Positions 32,636 to 44,311 of a stretch of DNA of 64,000 nt are shown here, piece by piece. The stretch covers positions 15,767,501 through 15,831,500 of the forward strand of contig NC_083701.1 in the NCBI RefSeq assembly GCF_033118175.1. Direction: 5' to 3'. Position numbers and translations under genes: made by a program. This stretch comes from Dama dama (lineage: Eukaryota; Chordata; Mammalia; Artiodactyla; Cervidae). Position 1 is the stretch's first letter. Each line of letters begins with the position of its first letter. The notes under the pieces are model-generated. The model was not told where the DNA came from, ran no database searches, and was given only the letters and a program-made list of their open reading frames with translations.

Positions 32636-32705
32636 TTAGAAAAGATCTGATGCATTATTTCTCAAGTTATAAAAGCAATATGTTAAAGTTTGTATACTTC
32701 TTGTA

Positions 32706-33532
32706 ATCAGTAAAACGAAACAGATGTTGGCGTTCTGACAGGTGTGAGGTGATACCTCACTGTGGTTTTGCTTTGCATTTCCCTGACAACTCGCAATGCT
32801 GAGCCTCTTTTCACGCGCCTGCTGGCCATCTGCATTTACTCTTTGGAAAACTGTCTTCTCAGGTCTTCTGTCCATTTTTTAATCAGTTTTTTAAAATTTT
32901 GAGTTATATGAGCTATTCATATATGTTGGTATTAATTCCTTATGGGTCATATCATTTGCAAATTTTCCATTCAATAGGTTGTCTTTTTGTTTTGTGGATG
33001 GCTTCCTTGGCTATGCAAAAGCTTTTAAGTTTAATTGAGTCCCAAGTGTTTATTTTTGCTTTTATTTCCTTTGCTTTAAGAGACAGATCCCCCAAAATAC
33101 CGCTGCTATTTATATCAAAGAGTGTTCTGCCTATGTTTTCCTCTAGGAGTTTTGGAGTATTCAGTCTTACATTTAGATGTTTAATCCATTTTGAGGGTTT
33201 TTTTTTTTTTTGCTTTGTTTCGGCCATACCCTGTGGCATAGAGGATATTAGTTCCCCAGCCAGGGATCTAATCTGAGTCCCACCACACTGAAAGCATGGA
33301 GTCTTAACCACTGGACCACCAGAGAAGTCCCATTATGAGTTTATTTTGGTACGTGTTAGAGAACGCTCTAATTTTATTCTTTTACATGTACCTGTCCAGT
33401 TTTCCCAGCACCATTTATTGAAGAGACTGTATTTTCTCTATTGTGTGTCCTTGCCTCCTTTGTCATAGATTAATTGACCAGAAGTGTGTGGGTTTATTTC
33501 TGGGCACTCTATCCTCTTCCATTGATCAAATA
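32706..33532 (-). mobile_element. L1 insertion, inverted 5' half
   Basis: Antisense L1 ORF2: 'ggcgttctgacaggtgtgag', 'ggatggcttccttggctatg', 'agttttcccagcaccattta' and 'tttgtcatagattaattgac'. It abuts sense L1 at 33,533, and the two halves meet at nearly the same point of the element. A SINE interrupts it at 33,199-33,332. The 119- and 125-codon frames here are fragments on top of the L1/SINE junction. Confidence 0.88.
33199..33332 (-). mobile_element. Short CHR-type SINE inside L1
   Basis: Antisense: T-rich start, 'cggccataccctgtggc', 'cccagccagggatctaatc', 'cttaaccactggaccacc', 'agagaagtccc'. 'cattttgag' before and 'cattatgag' after are the likely target duplication in the L1. Confidence 0.88.
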
Positions 33533-34268
33533 ACAAATGTTGGCAACGTTGGCAAGAATACAGAGAAAAGGGAACCCGTATACACTGTCAGTGGGAATGT
33601 ATTAAAAAATTGGTTCTGTCACTGTAGAAAACATTTGGTGTTGTCACAAAAAACTAAAAATAGAACTACCATATGACCCAGCAATTCCACTCTGGGGTAT
33701 ACATCTGGAAAAAAAAAAACAAAAATGCTAATTCAAAAAGACACATGTACCTTAATGTTCATAGCACCATTACTTATAATTCACAAGATATGAAAGCAAC
33801 CTAAGTATCCATCAACAGATGAATGGATAAAGAAGTAGCTTCAGTAGTTATATATATATAAATATATAGAAGAGAATACTACTCAATAATAAAAAAGAAT
33901 GAAACTGCCATTTGCAGCAACATGGATGGACTTGGAGGGCATTATGCTAAATTAAATAAGAGAAAGACAAATACTGTATGATATCATTTATCTACGGAAT
34001 CTGAAAAAATACAACAAACCAGTGAATATAACAAAAAAAGCTGACTCCCAGATATAGGGAACAAACTAGTGGTTACCAGTGGGAAGAGTGAAGGGGCAAG
34101 ATAAAGGATTAAGAGGTTCAAAGTATTAGGTATAAAATGAGCTATACTGTAAAAGGTGGGGGATATAACCAATATTTTATAATAACTATAAGTGGAGTAT
34201 AACCTTTAAAAATTGTGAGTCACTATATTTTTACATCTGTAACATACAGCAACTACAATAAACAAAAA
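33533..34268 (+). mobile_element. L1 insertion, 3' half
   Basis: Sense L1 3' ORF2 and UTR: 'gagaaaagggaacccgtata', 'atatgacccagcaattccac', 'gcaacatggatggacttgg', 'gataaaggattaag', ending 'agcaactacaataaacaaa'. It continues the element from the point where the inverted half stops. Confidence 0.9.
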
Positions 34269-34269
34269 G

Positions 34270-34456
34270 TGAAGTGAGAGTCGCTCAGTCATGTCCGACT
34301 CTTTGCAATCCCATGGACTATACAGTCCATGGAATTCTCTACGCCAGAATACTGGAGTGAGTAGCCTTTCCCTTCTCCAGGGCATCTTCCCAACCCAGGG
34401 ATCAAGCCCAGGTCTCCCGCATTGCAGGCGGATTTTTTACCTGCTGAGCCACAAAG
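34270..34456 (-). mobile_element. Bov-tA SINE
   Basis: Antisense: 'gtcgctcagtcatgtccgac', 'cagtccatggaattctctac', 'ctcccgcattgcaggcgg', ending in the head 'tgctgagccacaaag'. It sits in the L1 A-rich end. Confidence 0.92.
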
Positions 34457-34461
34457 CTCAA

Positions 34462-34570
34462 AAATACTGGAGTGGGTAACCTATCCCTTCTCCAGGGGAT
34501 CTTTCTGAACCCAGGGATCGAATCGGGGTCTCCTGCATTGCAGGTGGATTCTTCACCAGCTGTGCTGGTA
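34462..34570 (-). mobile_element. Bov-tA SINE, truncated
   Basis: A second antisense copy begins at 'atactggagtgggtaacc' and ends near 'caccagctgtgctggtaaag'; the Bov-A 3' part is missing. Confidence 0.82.
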
Positions 34571-34689
34571 AAGAAAAAACTCTTTTTTCCTGCTCTGTCC
34601 TTTAGTCTAGTCCCTGGTACAAGTACATGGCCTGGCACAGGTCTTTCCACATCTCTCTCCTCGTTCATCCATCTAAAAGCATAGACACA

Positions 34690-35590
34690 TGTAGACAGGG
34701 TTTTTACTTTATTTGTTGTGAATGAAATAGAAGGATATCACAGAATTTTCTGGATAATTACATGTCTATTATACTTACATATCAGTAAATATAGACGTAA
34801 AATTCCCCCCGATGTCTTATCTTCCATACAAACACATACAGAATATTGAAAAATGGAGATCAAATCAAGCATGGAGCATTTTCTCAACCAGATTTTACTT
34901 TTTCTTTTCATGAACGTGAAAGTGAAGCTGAAAGCCGCTCAGTCGTATCCGACTTTGTGACCCCATGGACTATACAGTCGAATTCTCCAGATACTGGAGT
35001 GGGTAGCCTTTCCCTTCTCCAGGGGATCTTCTCAACCCAGGAATCAAACCCAAGTCTCCCACATTTAAGACATATTCTTTACCAACTGAGCTATCAGGGA
35101 AGCCCATATCTGCATCCATTTCACACCTGCATCACCATCCCCTCCCACACACGTATAAAAAATCCAAGTTAACTATTAATGTGATTCCTTCTATATTCTT
35201 CTCCATTTCAACTAAACCATATATAAATATGTAAAAATATACATACATGCATAGCTTTTTGTCATTGACTATTTTATAGAAATGAGATGAATTATACACA
35301 TCTCTTTACATATGGCTTTCCCTGGGAATATCTCATGGAAATCCCTCCAAGTCAACTAGTATGACTCATTTCTTTTTTTTTTTTTTCTTTTTTTTTTCCA
35401 TTTATTTCTTTAAGTGGCTATATGTTTACCTATGCCAAAATCTATTCAACCATTCCCATAGTGATGGGCCCATTTGTTTCTATTTTTGTCACTGTAAACC
35501 ACTAACTGCAATATACTATTGCTGCACAGAATATTCTTGTACATAAAATTTTGTGCCTCTCTAAGGTGAAATTAATTTCTGTATAAAAAT
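34690..35590 (-). mobile_element. Old L1M remnant, split by a Bov-tA
   Basis: Antisense L1M 3' UTR traces: 'ttctcatggaaatccctcc'-like context, 'ctattcaaccattcccatag', 'gatgggcccatttgtttc', 'acagaatattcttgtacat'. A T-rich tract at 35,371-35,398 lies within. Confidence 0.6.
34917..35106 (-). mobile_element. Bov-tA SINE inside L1M
   Basis: Antisense: 'gaaagccgctcagtcgtatc', 'gactatacagtcgaattc', 'ttctcaacccaggaatc', head 'tgagctatcagggaagccc'. Confidence 0.92.
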
Positions 35591-36111
35591 TAATTCTATA
35601 TAGGAGGATTTTTAAAAATGCAATCTGCCCTTACTGTCAATAGAACATACATTATGTGAGACTTAATTATAACAAACAAAAAACCCCAGTGCTTTTGTTT
35701 TTTAACCCTAGGGCTTTTGCAGAAATGAAGGCAAGAAAAATAAATGGTATAGACCAGCTGTATAAGAATTTATGAATTATGTATATGCCTTTATTATCTC
35801 AACACCATCAGCTCCTCAACATAATACCTGAATATTTTCAATATTAATTATATTTAGACATCTTTGGTATTTTGCCTTCTTTTAGTCACACAAAATGCAT
35901 AACTTTTCATGTATATTTCGACTTTTCATTGTAAAGATGTATTTGCCAAGGGAAGAAGAGACAGCATTTTACTTAACAGTTAGCTAGCTTGTTTTGTGAC
36001 TTGAATTATTTAGACATATGGTAAGTGGGCCTCAACTTGTCCTCCTGCCCGGGCCCTGCAAATGTTCCTGAGGGGCGGCTCTGCTTTCAGCCCAGACTAT
36101 GTTCATTTATT
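35591..36111. other. Unassigned AT-rich sequence
   Basis: No repeat family or gene recognised. Confidence 0.45.
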
Positions 36112-36480
36112 AATTTGTTCCTTCTTCATTCATTCAACATGTGTTTGCTTAACCTTTTTAATGAGCCAAGCAGTGTACTAACTTCATGTATTCCACAAAA
36201 CTCTACTGAGTGTCATTAGAGTTCTGAGGACTTAGGACGCAGCTAGTACTAAGGGTAATCTGATTGAAATGATACAACTGTAATTGGAAAGAGCTTGGTC
36301 CAGTGATAAAAAGATGGAAAAACAAGGAAATGATTCAAAGACTGTGATAAGTGTTCAGGAAGGTACATACATAGTGCATTGAGCACAGACAGGAGAGGAT
36401 ACCTCAACCTGGGTACACTAGGGACAACTTCATAGAGGAGGAAGTGACACTTTGGGTGGGACTTAATGCATGAGTTCAGC
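36112..36480 (-). mobile_element. L2 LINE 3' UTR fragment
   Basis: Antisense traces: 'cattcattcaacatgtgttt', 'gagccaagcagtgtactaac', 'cttcatagaggaggaagtga', 'cactttgggtgggactta'. Confidence 0.6.
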
Positions 36481-36590
36481 TGCATGCAGTCATGGGGTAA
36501 AAAATAAATATGATATAGGATGTATAGATATTTATAACATGTTATTTATAATGATATATAACATCATTTATTTATAACAATGTATATCTG

Positions 36591-36775
36591 TTGTTTAGTC
36601 GCTAAGCTGTGTCTGATTCTTTTGAGACCCCATGGACTGTGTGGCCTGCCAGGCTTCTCTGTCCATGGGATTTCCCAGACAAGAATACTAGAGTAGGTTG
36701 TCATTTCCTACTCCAGGGGATCTTCCCCACCCAGGGATCAAACTTGCATCTCCTGCATTGGCATGTGGTGTAAAT
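36591..36775 (-). mobile_element. Bov-tA SINE in AT-rich DNA
   Basis: Antisense: 'tgttgtttagtcgctaagc', 'gtccatgggatttcccag', 'gatcttccccacccaggg', 'atctcctgcattggc'; the head is cut short. Both flanks (36,490-36,590 and 36,776-36,870) are AT-rich simple sequence. Confidence 0.9.
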
Positions 36776-36870
36776 TTAAAATTGCTACCTAATACTATAT
36801 AAATATGTTTACTATAAGACAGTATACAAATACATAGCAAATGTGTGTAACATATATTCTATATAAATGT

Positions 36871-37276
36871 GGGGACATAGAAAAATTATCAGCAGAAAAT
36901 TAAGCCTAACATGGGGAAGCATTTCCTCTTAAGAGTCTTGTCACTCTATGTCGCTGAGACCTGTGGAGAAGGGCAGGGATCTGTGAGGGTGAAGGAAGGA
37001 CACAGAAGAAGAAATCAACAGCTTGAGAAAAGGGACAGTAGCTGATGGGATTGATTGCAGAAGGAGCTGAATCTCTTGGGTGAGAAGCAAAGTTTTGTCC
37101 ACACCGGCAAAATGATAAAGATGGAGCAACTGGAGGGTGAACTAGGCTTTTACTTGTTTGTTTCAGCCACTGAGATGATTCACCCCAAAGCCCACCTCAA
37201 GAGCAGACTGATGGGACCCACATGTCATGTACCGGCACTGACCTGCTGCACTAGCTAAGGCTCTCCAAGCTCCACA
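36871..37276. other. Unassigned sequence before the solo LTR
   Basis: No repeat recognised. A 67-codon frame (37,055-37,258) is unsupported. Confidence 0.4.
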
Positions 37277-37303
37277 TGAGACCAACACATGGGAGCCAAC
37301 ACA

Positions 37304-37481
37304 TGAGACCTTACCCATGACAAGGCCATGAGGGAGAAAACCTGACAGGCAAGGCGGATCAGGTTTTCAGGGGTTTCGAAAAGGCCAGCTCATGAGATCC
37401 CACCCATGACAAGGTCACGAGGAGAAAGCTTGACAGGCAAGGCAGATCAGGTTTTCAGGGATTTCGAAAAGCTGCCCCCGG
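37304..37481 (+). repeat. 89-bp tandem repeat at the LTR 5' end
   Basis: Two units, from 37,304 and 37,393, both containing 'cccatgacaagg', 'tgacaggcaaggc', 'gatcaggttttcaggg' and 'tttcgaaaag'. They differ at roughly ten positions. Repeats in U3 are often enhancer duplications; that role is inference. Confidence 0.9.
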
Positions 37482-38439
37482 CGCTCACCTTAAAGATATC
37501 TGTCTTTCTGATGCCTGCCTCAATAGACTACTCCCTAATTTCTGTGACACAGGCAGACGGCCTTCCCCGATCTCTTGCCAAATAAGAATCAATTTAGAAC
37601 TTTAATCAATAAGTTTCCCAAGTGGTGGTATTTTATGAGATTATCCAAGGTGAAAGGAGTGTTTTAATTTAAACTCCTTAGCTGGTAGTTTGTTAGCCAA
37701 ATGCATTTATCCCCTTGGTACTAATATGCATGATTGCTTATAATATCCTAATCATAAAATAGCATAAAGAACCTGATTATATAAAAGCCCTAATAGACAT
37801 AGAGCATTTTTGAGGGGTGAAGGAGTCCTATTAGAAAACATAAGAAAAATTATTCTAAAGGTGGCTATTGGGTTAACATTTGCTTGCTGTGTTTTTACTT
37901 TTAATATGCTAAGGTTGTGTTATAGAAACCATTGTTAATATAGTTATAGATCTAGAAAAATAAGAGCTTAGCCCTAGTGTAGTAACAATGAGATGGTTGC
38001 TAATTGTCAGCCAGGAGTGTTGGCAGAGGCTGCCTCACCAAAGTCGCAGAGTCAGTCTGGGGTAAACTTTTTAGATAAACGCAACTGACAACTTCTACAG
38101 AAGGATTAATTTTTATGTTAACAAGGTTATACTTCTACTCTGTACTGTTGCCCTATGAGACTGCTACCTTTCAGTTAAGGTCACCATAGAAACAGAAAAT
38201 AGGTTTACATTCACCTGACTTGCTAAAATGTTAATAGGCCCCAAGGCCAGAAGATAATGTACAAGACGCTCATAAACAAAGAAGTATGCAGAAAACACCC
38301 TGGTTTCGTGAAGAACAAGCTGATGTAATGTTAAACTATCTTCCCCTTAGAAATGTACTAATTTAGGGCATAAAAGCCACGGTAAAAAGTAAAGCATTGC
38401 CAGACTCTGCCAGACCCTGCAAACACCCCCGTCTGGTCA

Positions 38440-38440
38440 T

Positions 38441-38478
<38 letters not shown>
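38440..38478 (+). repeat. (TC)n microsatellite in the LTR
   Basis: Almost pure TC with one TTTC interruption. Overlapping 72-134-codon frames on both strands come from this low-complexity DNA. Confidence 0.95.
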
Positions 38479-38479
<1 letters not shown>

Positions 38480-38534
38480 AACGCCGTTCATCCTGAGGGT
38501 ATCCCCTGGATCCTGCCGAGGCTGGACCCCGGCA

Positions 38535-38899
38535 CTCCACCCTACCACCTGGATGATTCCAGATGCTGCCAGCACACACACGGCAGGGCGTTTGCCTATA
38601 GGTGTTTTTCTGACCCCATTACCTCAATCCAGGATATTCTCCAAAGCTGTTATTGCCCAGAGCACCTATGTCTCACACCCCCATGGTTCAGTGATCTCAC
38701 CTCTCCAAGATGGCCACCAAGGTGGACCAGGGAAACCCCTGCCCTGGGAAATCCAAATGGAGTCAATGCTGAGAACCCAAATAGAAAATTTCAACCAGTA
38801 ACTGCATTTTCTTCAATTGCAATATGTAATCTTCCCCATTCGGCTTTATTTTCCACACCTACATTTGCAAATGAGACTGACCTTAAAACAATTTCCAAG
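38535..38899. other. Unassigned sequence after the solo LTR
   Basis: No family recognised between the LTR and the ERVL-like block. Confidence 0.4.
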
Positions 38900-39460
38900 C
38901 AAATTAACGGGGATAATGTTGGGCAGGAGCGATGAGGATGTAGTTTTTTCACTTTTACATCCACGGTGACTTGCACGTTAGTGCAAGTAGATGAACCTGG
39001 AAGCCCCATCCAGTTGAGAACCTATCCACTTCCACATTTCACAGATTTCCTCAACATGCCGCCCAATCCTCAGCATATTTGGTAAACAGGAGGCCACGAG
39101 GCTCCATCCCGATCTCCGTTATGGACTGAGACCCTCACTCCCAGAGATATGGTGAGTGCTGAGAGCCCCTCCTGCATAAAAAGGGTTGCCCCTCTGGTGG
39201 CAGTCTGCATCCTGTGACTGGTCAATTCGTGGAGATGAAGCATGCCTGTTCCTCTTATCCCAGTGCCGAGACCCTTTCAGGCCCTGAGAGCCCCGTGGGG
39301 ATTCACTGAGGCCTGTGTGGTGACTGCACGTACACAGACCACCATCTCCCTCTGCCTGATGCTACTTCTTTCTCTTCCTTTTGGAAGCCCTTGACCCCCA
39401 GGGCGCTCTTCAACTTGTTTCCATCTGAGAGTCTGTTTCCCAAGGAATCCAACTGGGACA
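38900..39460 (+). mobile_element. Possible LTR of the adjacent ERVL-type element
   Basis: Tentative. The block has a TATA-like 'cctgcataaaaagggttg' and ends near 'caactgggacaa', followed by 'cctgtgccagga', which could be a decayed primer-binding site. Boundaries are not fixed by TG/CA or by a second LTR. Confidence 0.3.
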
Positions 39461-42290
39461 ACCTGTGCCAGGACAGTCTGAAGAATGGTCTTAGGAAAGA
39501 GCCTCTAAGAGCCCCATCCTGGGGGAAGGTGGAGCCATGACCCCCTGGCACATGTGCACCGATGCAATTGTTAACACTGTCCCAGCTGCGAACTGGGATG
39601 GTTCACCACATGGGGACAACATATCAGGTTGAGAAATATGTGGAAATAGTAATATAAACACAATAAAGTAGAACTATATGGCTGTTGATAGAGAAAATGA
39701 ATGCTTTAGAAAAAAAAAGATAAAATATGAATGGTTATTTATTAGCGAGTAAAGGCTAAGTGTGAAAGCCAGAAGGCCTCTTGCCAGCAAATAAGAAACT
39801 CTCATCTCTCGCAGCCAAGAGGAAGATGAAGCTGAGGATAAGGACCAGGGCTTAATCATAAGAGAAGTCAAGCTCCCAAGAAGGTTAAACTCCCAAATAA
39901 GGTAGATCTACTATGGCAAAGTCAGGCTCTGATATGAAAGAATGGGACCCAGAGACTAGATAGGAACATTGATGTTGATGTATTTGAAAACATGGAATCC
40001 TCAGATACCCCGGAGCTCTCTGGCCTGTTCAGAAGTTGCCCACTCCTCCCTATTCAAGGCAAACCCCTCAACCCAGAAGATGACTCAGAGGCCTCCCCGC
40101 CGTGTAACCTGCCCTCCTCTGGGTCTACCTCCACCTCCCTCCTAGCACTAGACCAGTAGCTGTTAGGGTAAGGTCACAATATAAACCAGACGGGGGCGTC
40201 CTGCATCAATTAAGGGAGAAATGGAATTATCCACTCAGTGAACTGACTGCATGATGCAAGACAGTGGGGACTGGATTCTGATGCTGCTGGATACAGGGGG
40301 TCAGAATATCAGGTTGGGTAAGTGGAGTTTATCAATGTGAGCACACCCTATCATGATATATGATTTAATAATCCATCAAACTACAAAAGATGGTACCAGC
40401 ATACTACTAGAATGGCCCTTGGAAGCTTGGGAAAAGCAACAGCCAACATGAGTCACACAGAAATGCTAGATTGCCATGGCAGATATGGAAGAAAGAATCA
40501 AAATCTCAGAGAAGTGATCATGCTAGAAGGGATCCACTTTTAAGGTCTGAAGACTTGCTGCATATAGGAAGCTCCAGCAAAGTGATAGGAAATGCTCTGG
40601 TGTAAGGATCACTGGCATTTCTGAGAAGCTCAGTGGTGACCCTCATCTGAAGACCCAAGCTGACCACAGGAGATGCTGTAACAGAACCAGGCTTCCAGGG
40701 GATGAGAGATTCTAAAATAATAAAGGCCAGGTAATGCTTAGCCAACAAAAAATGGATGCAATTACTATAATCAGTGGTAAAGTGGCAGTGCCTCCTAGGG
40801 GGTTGGGGGAGTCTAGGGTGACTGTTTTGCCCAAGGACTAAGGGATGTCCAGGAATGCAGGGTGTTCAGTGTTTAAACAGAGACAGCCCTGGGAAAACCA
40901 GGATGGTTGACCACGCTAAGGGTGACCCATATAGAGCTATGGACACCTATGTCCATTTACTCAAGTAATCCTACCCTGAAGAAAGGCAAACATCCAAATA
41001 TTTCAAGGACTGTTGGACACAGGGTCTAAGTTAATGGTATCTGAGACCTGAACTATCAGCTGGTCCCTCATGAGATTTGGGGCTTATGGGGACCAGGTAA
41101 TAAATTGAGTCCAGCTAACTGTGGGTCCAACGGATCCATAGACAAACCTAGTGGTCAGTTCCCAGATATGTAATTTTAATAGTTATATCCCTGGTGGTCC
41201 AGTTGTTAAGAATCTGCCTGCCAATTCAGGGGACACCGGTTTGATTCCTGTTCCGAGAACATTCTACATGCCATGGGGCAACTAAACCCACGAACCACAA
41301 TTACTGAGCCTGAGTGCCCTAGAGTCCATCCTCAGCAACAAGAGGAGCCACTGCAATGAGAAGCCAATGCACTGCAACTAGAGAGGAACCCCCACTCTCC
41401 AAAACTAGAGAAACCCCACACGCAGCAAAGAAGACCCAGAGCAGCCAAAAATAAAAAAAAATTTTAAAATAAGTAATGAAAAAAACTGCTATACTTGGCA
41501 GTTCACTGAGCATCCGCAGTGATTCCTTGGTTTATGGAGTAAGAGCTATTATAGTGGGAAAGATCCAGTGGAAGCTTTTGAAATTGGCCCTCCCCCACAG
41601 CCAACATGGTTAATCCAAAATAACATTGTGTCCTTGGGAGGAGAGCAGAGATTACCGCCTCCTTAAAGACCCAAAGGCCGAGAGGCAGTGACTCTCACCG
41701 TGACACTTCCAAAGCCAGATATGTCCCGGAGGACACCAGTGGCCTCCTGCAAAACAGTAACCTCAACTGCAACCGCCGCATCAGAAGCAGGAGCTTAATT
41801 AGATTAGGCTACACGCTCTCAGGCGCACAGTATGTTGCCACTGATCTAGCGAACTCGTTCTTTTTGATCCTTGCTAGAAAGGAGAATGAAAAGTAGTTTG
41901 CATTCATTTGAAATGGACACCAGTCTCCATTTACAATCTGGTCTCACAGGAAGGAGTGAAACTCCATGCCAAAGGAGCATGAGGACGGAGCTAATATATG
42001 CCAAAGTGACCTGGGCTGCACAGACGTTTCAGACTGTTTCACCCTGGTTCACGGTATTGACAACATTATGTAAATCAAACCAGATGAGGAAGAAGTGGCA
42101 AAAAATGTGGGAGATGCTGGTAAGTCACAGGTGTTCAAAAAGGCAGGAAGTAAGTTCTGTGACGATGAAGGGCCTATCCCACCAGTGAAGGCTTCCCAGT
42201 TTGGAAGGCATGTGGACAGATACACCCTGAGAAGGGCAGCGTGTCCAGGGGCTCAGGCCATTTGCATGAGGGTCTGTCTCTCCCCCAAGT
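39461..42290 (+). mobile_element. Decayed ERVL-type endogenous retrovirus, internal region
   Basis: Protease-type motif LLDTGS is readable at 41,010-41,027, followed by 'gcttatggggaccagg' as in class III ERVs; a weaker LLDTGG lies at 40,284-40,301. After a SINE (41,183-41,472) the sequence resumes with pol traces: 'ggagtaagagctattatag' near 41,540 and a reverse-transcriptase catalytic-box position near 42,056-42,070 in which the second acidic residue has become Asn, followed at once by a TAA stop. The upstream part (39,461-40,900), presumably gag, is not clearly matched. Multiple stops and indels; not functional. The 105- and 65-codon frames at 41,871-42,292 are pieces of this relic. Confidence 0.65.
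41183..41472 (+). mobile_element. CHR-type SINE inside the ERVL relic
   Basis: Near full-length long form: 'tccctggtggtccagttg', 'ggacaccggtttgattcc', 'ggggcaactaaacccacg', 'ccacaattactgagcc', 'acccagagcagccaaaaata'. Confidence 0.92.
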
Positions 42291-43174
42291 AAGCCAATCA
42301 GATCAGCAGAGTTGTTAGTGGAGGGTGAGGGTGGTCTGGGATGGAGGAAAGGGACTAGCGGAGGAATGGCCAGGGGCGTGAGGATTAGGTGCTATCTTGG
42401 AACAGGTGACAGTGGCAGGGGCTGAAATTGACCCCATTCACTGCTCCTTTATATTAAGTAGACTCTCAGTGGCACAGGGCGGACTGCGGGGCCCTCGAGG
42501 TGTACCAACTGATAAGAGCTCGGCTGGGCTCCCCGCTCCCCACCCCCGCTGCTGCAGTGGTCCTTGGGTGGGGAGGGTTCCTCACCTGCGCAGCTCACAG
42601 CTCCTTCCCCGAGCAGCCTGCACACCTCGACTGCTTAACACAGAGCTATCACTGTCCGGCCCCTCTGGCTGGGCTGAGGTCGTGTCATGGACCACAGCCC
42701 CACTTCTCCCTTCACTCACTTCTGCTCGTTTCACTTCCCCACAGGCACTGATCCCCAAAACACCCCACATGCAAATGTCCATCTCGGACCCCGCTTCCCA
42801 TGGAACATAACCTCCAACACAGCCTCACTCATCTAATTTTTTTGTAATGAAAGATACATTTAAAAAGTATCCGGAACTTCAGCTTTTTCAATCCCCAAAC
42901 ATCACATATGAAAGAGAAGCCTCTAATGCCATCACGCAGTAATACATCACACCATTATTGGCACTTAAAGAACAAAGAAAATGTAGGGGTGGGATGAGTG
43001 CTTCAAGTTATGTCATTGCCAGTCTGTTACCAGGCAAGGGAGATCTTCCTGTTACCCATGAAATAAGGGAAAGCAATGCATGATTGATAGGATTCTAAAA
43101 TCATAAACGTGCTTCAAAGGAAAATTACAGCAACATAGGCTTCACATGGAAAACAACCAATTCCCCTTTTCCAA
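42291..43174. other. Unassigned sequence, GC-rich at first
   Basis: 42,480-42,780 is GC-rich, with overlapping frames of 137 (+), 83 (+) and 66 (-) codons and no recognised domain. The rest is AT-rich and featureless. Confidence 0.45.
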
Positions 43175-43345
43175 ATCATCTCACTTAGTCTTTGCAATCA
43201 TCCTTGGAAGCGGGAAGACAATCACTGTCACTTTGCAGATGAGAAAACTGAGGCTTAGCCATTTGTCCAAGATCACACAATCAATCAATGGTGGAGATGG
43301 TGAACCCAAGACATTGATTTCTGACCCTGAAGGCTCCAAGAGTCT
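43175..43345 (-). mobile_element. MIR SINE
   Basis: Antisense: 'catctcacttagtctttgc', 'actttgcagatgagaaaact', 'gaggcttagccatttgtcc', 'aagatcacacaatcaatc'. Confidence 0.8.
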
Positions 43346-44055
43346 CTCCTGTCTCCACACAGGTAAACGCCAGAACACCTGGACGCAAAGCATTGCACTA
43401 ATTCTGAGCAAAACTAATGAATTATTTATACCCTAGGAACACACACCTTATTTTTATTAGATGCTACTAATGGGAAAAGAAAAGGAATTTATTACAGAAA
43501 CTACTATGCATTCTTGTTTACTGGAACACATCAATTCTGTGTTTAAAAAAAAAGCTATTTGTATGAATCTGGCTCAACTACTCAAACTCTGTAGAGACAT
43601 GAAAACCATGATGGGCTTTTATATTATCCCCCTCAGTAACCTCCATATGGTGAAGGTCTGGTGTTCAGGAGCTATTGGCTTACAGTGTTTTATTACATTT
43701 AAAGAAGATGTTTTATTGCATTTAAAAAAAAACAGCTTGTAGTGATTTACACTCTTACCAGAAGTATGTGTTTATAGGGATTGTAATTAGTGAAGGACAA
43801 GAAATTGATGCAGATAACAGCAATGCCCAGGGACTCACGAGATTTGTCATTGTCTTATTGCTTTCTAAGCAAAAGTTTTCTACCAAATCATTTCCCCCTT
43901 AAAACATATACTTTATTCTTTTGTAATGGAAGTTGATCGTAAAAAAGATTTACTTCACAGAAATATACTTTGTACAAATATATGTAGAACATATAAATTT
44001 TTCATGATAAATGATATTTCTATAAATATAAAAGTAAGTATAAGTAAGTAAAAGT
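43346..44055. other. Unassigned AT-rich sequence
   Basis: No repeat recognised. A 93-codon frame at 43,461-43,742 has no known domain. (AAGTA)-like short repeats occur at 44,030-44,055. Confidence 0.4.
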
Positions 44056-44262
44056 AAGTGTTAGTTGCTCAGTCGTGTCCAACTCTTTGTGACCCCATGG
44101 ACTGTAGCCTGCCAGGCTCCTCTGTCCATGGGATTTTCCAGGCCAGAATACTGCACCGGGTAGCCATTCTCTTCTCCAGGGGATCTTCCTGACCCAGGGA
44201 TCAAACCCAAGTCTCCTGCACTGCAGGAAGATTCTTTACCATCTGAGCCACCAGGAAAACCT
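44056..44262 (-). mobile_element. Bov-tA SINE
   Basis: Antisense, well preserved: 'gttgctcagtcgtgtccaac', 'gactgtagcctgccaggc', 'aagtctcctgcactgcagg', head 'tctgagccaccaggaaaac'. Confidence 0.94.
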
Positions 44263-44311
44263 TTCAATTAATATGTAATTTACATATAAATATATAAATA
44301 CTATATAACAC

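Larger units (their letters stand above)
37277..38534 (+). mobile_element. Solitary endogenous retrovirus LTR
   Basis: About 1.26 kb beginning TG (tgagacc) and ending CA (ccccggca). CTCCAC at 37,270-37,275 and at 38,535-38,540 flank it, the 6-bp duplication expected of class II ERVs. TATA-like CATAAAAGCC is at 38,369-38,378, AGTAAA at about 38,388, and a (TC)n tract at 38,440-38,478. No gag/pol/env is attached, so the provirus has been lost by LTR recombination. It resembles BTLTR1-type ruminant LTRs from memory; the family name is unverified. Confidence 0.75.
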
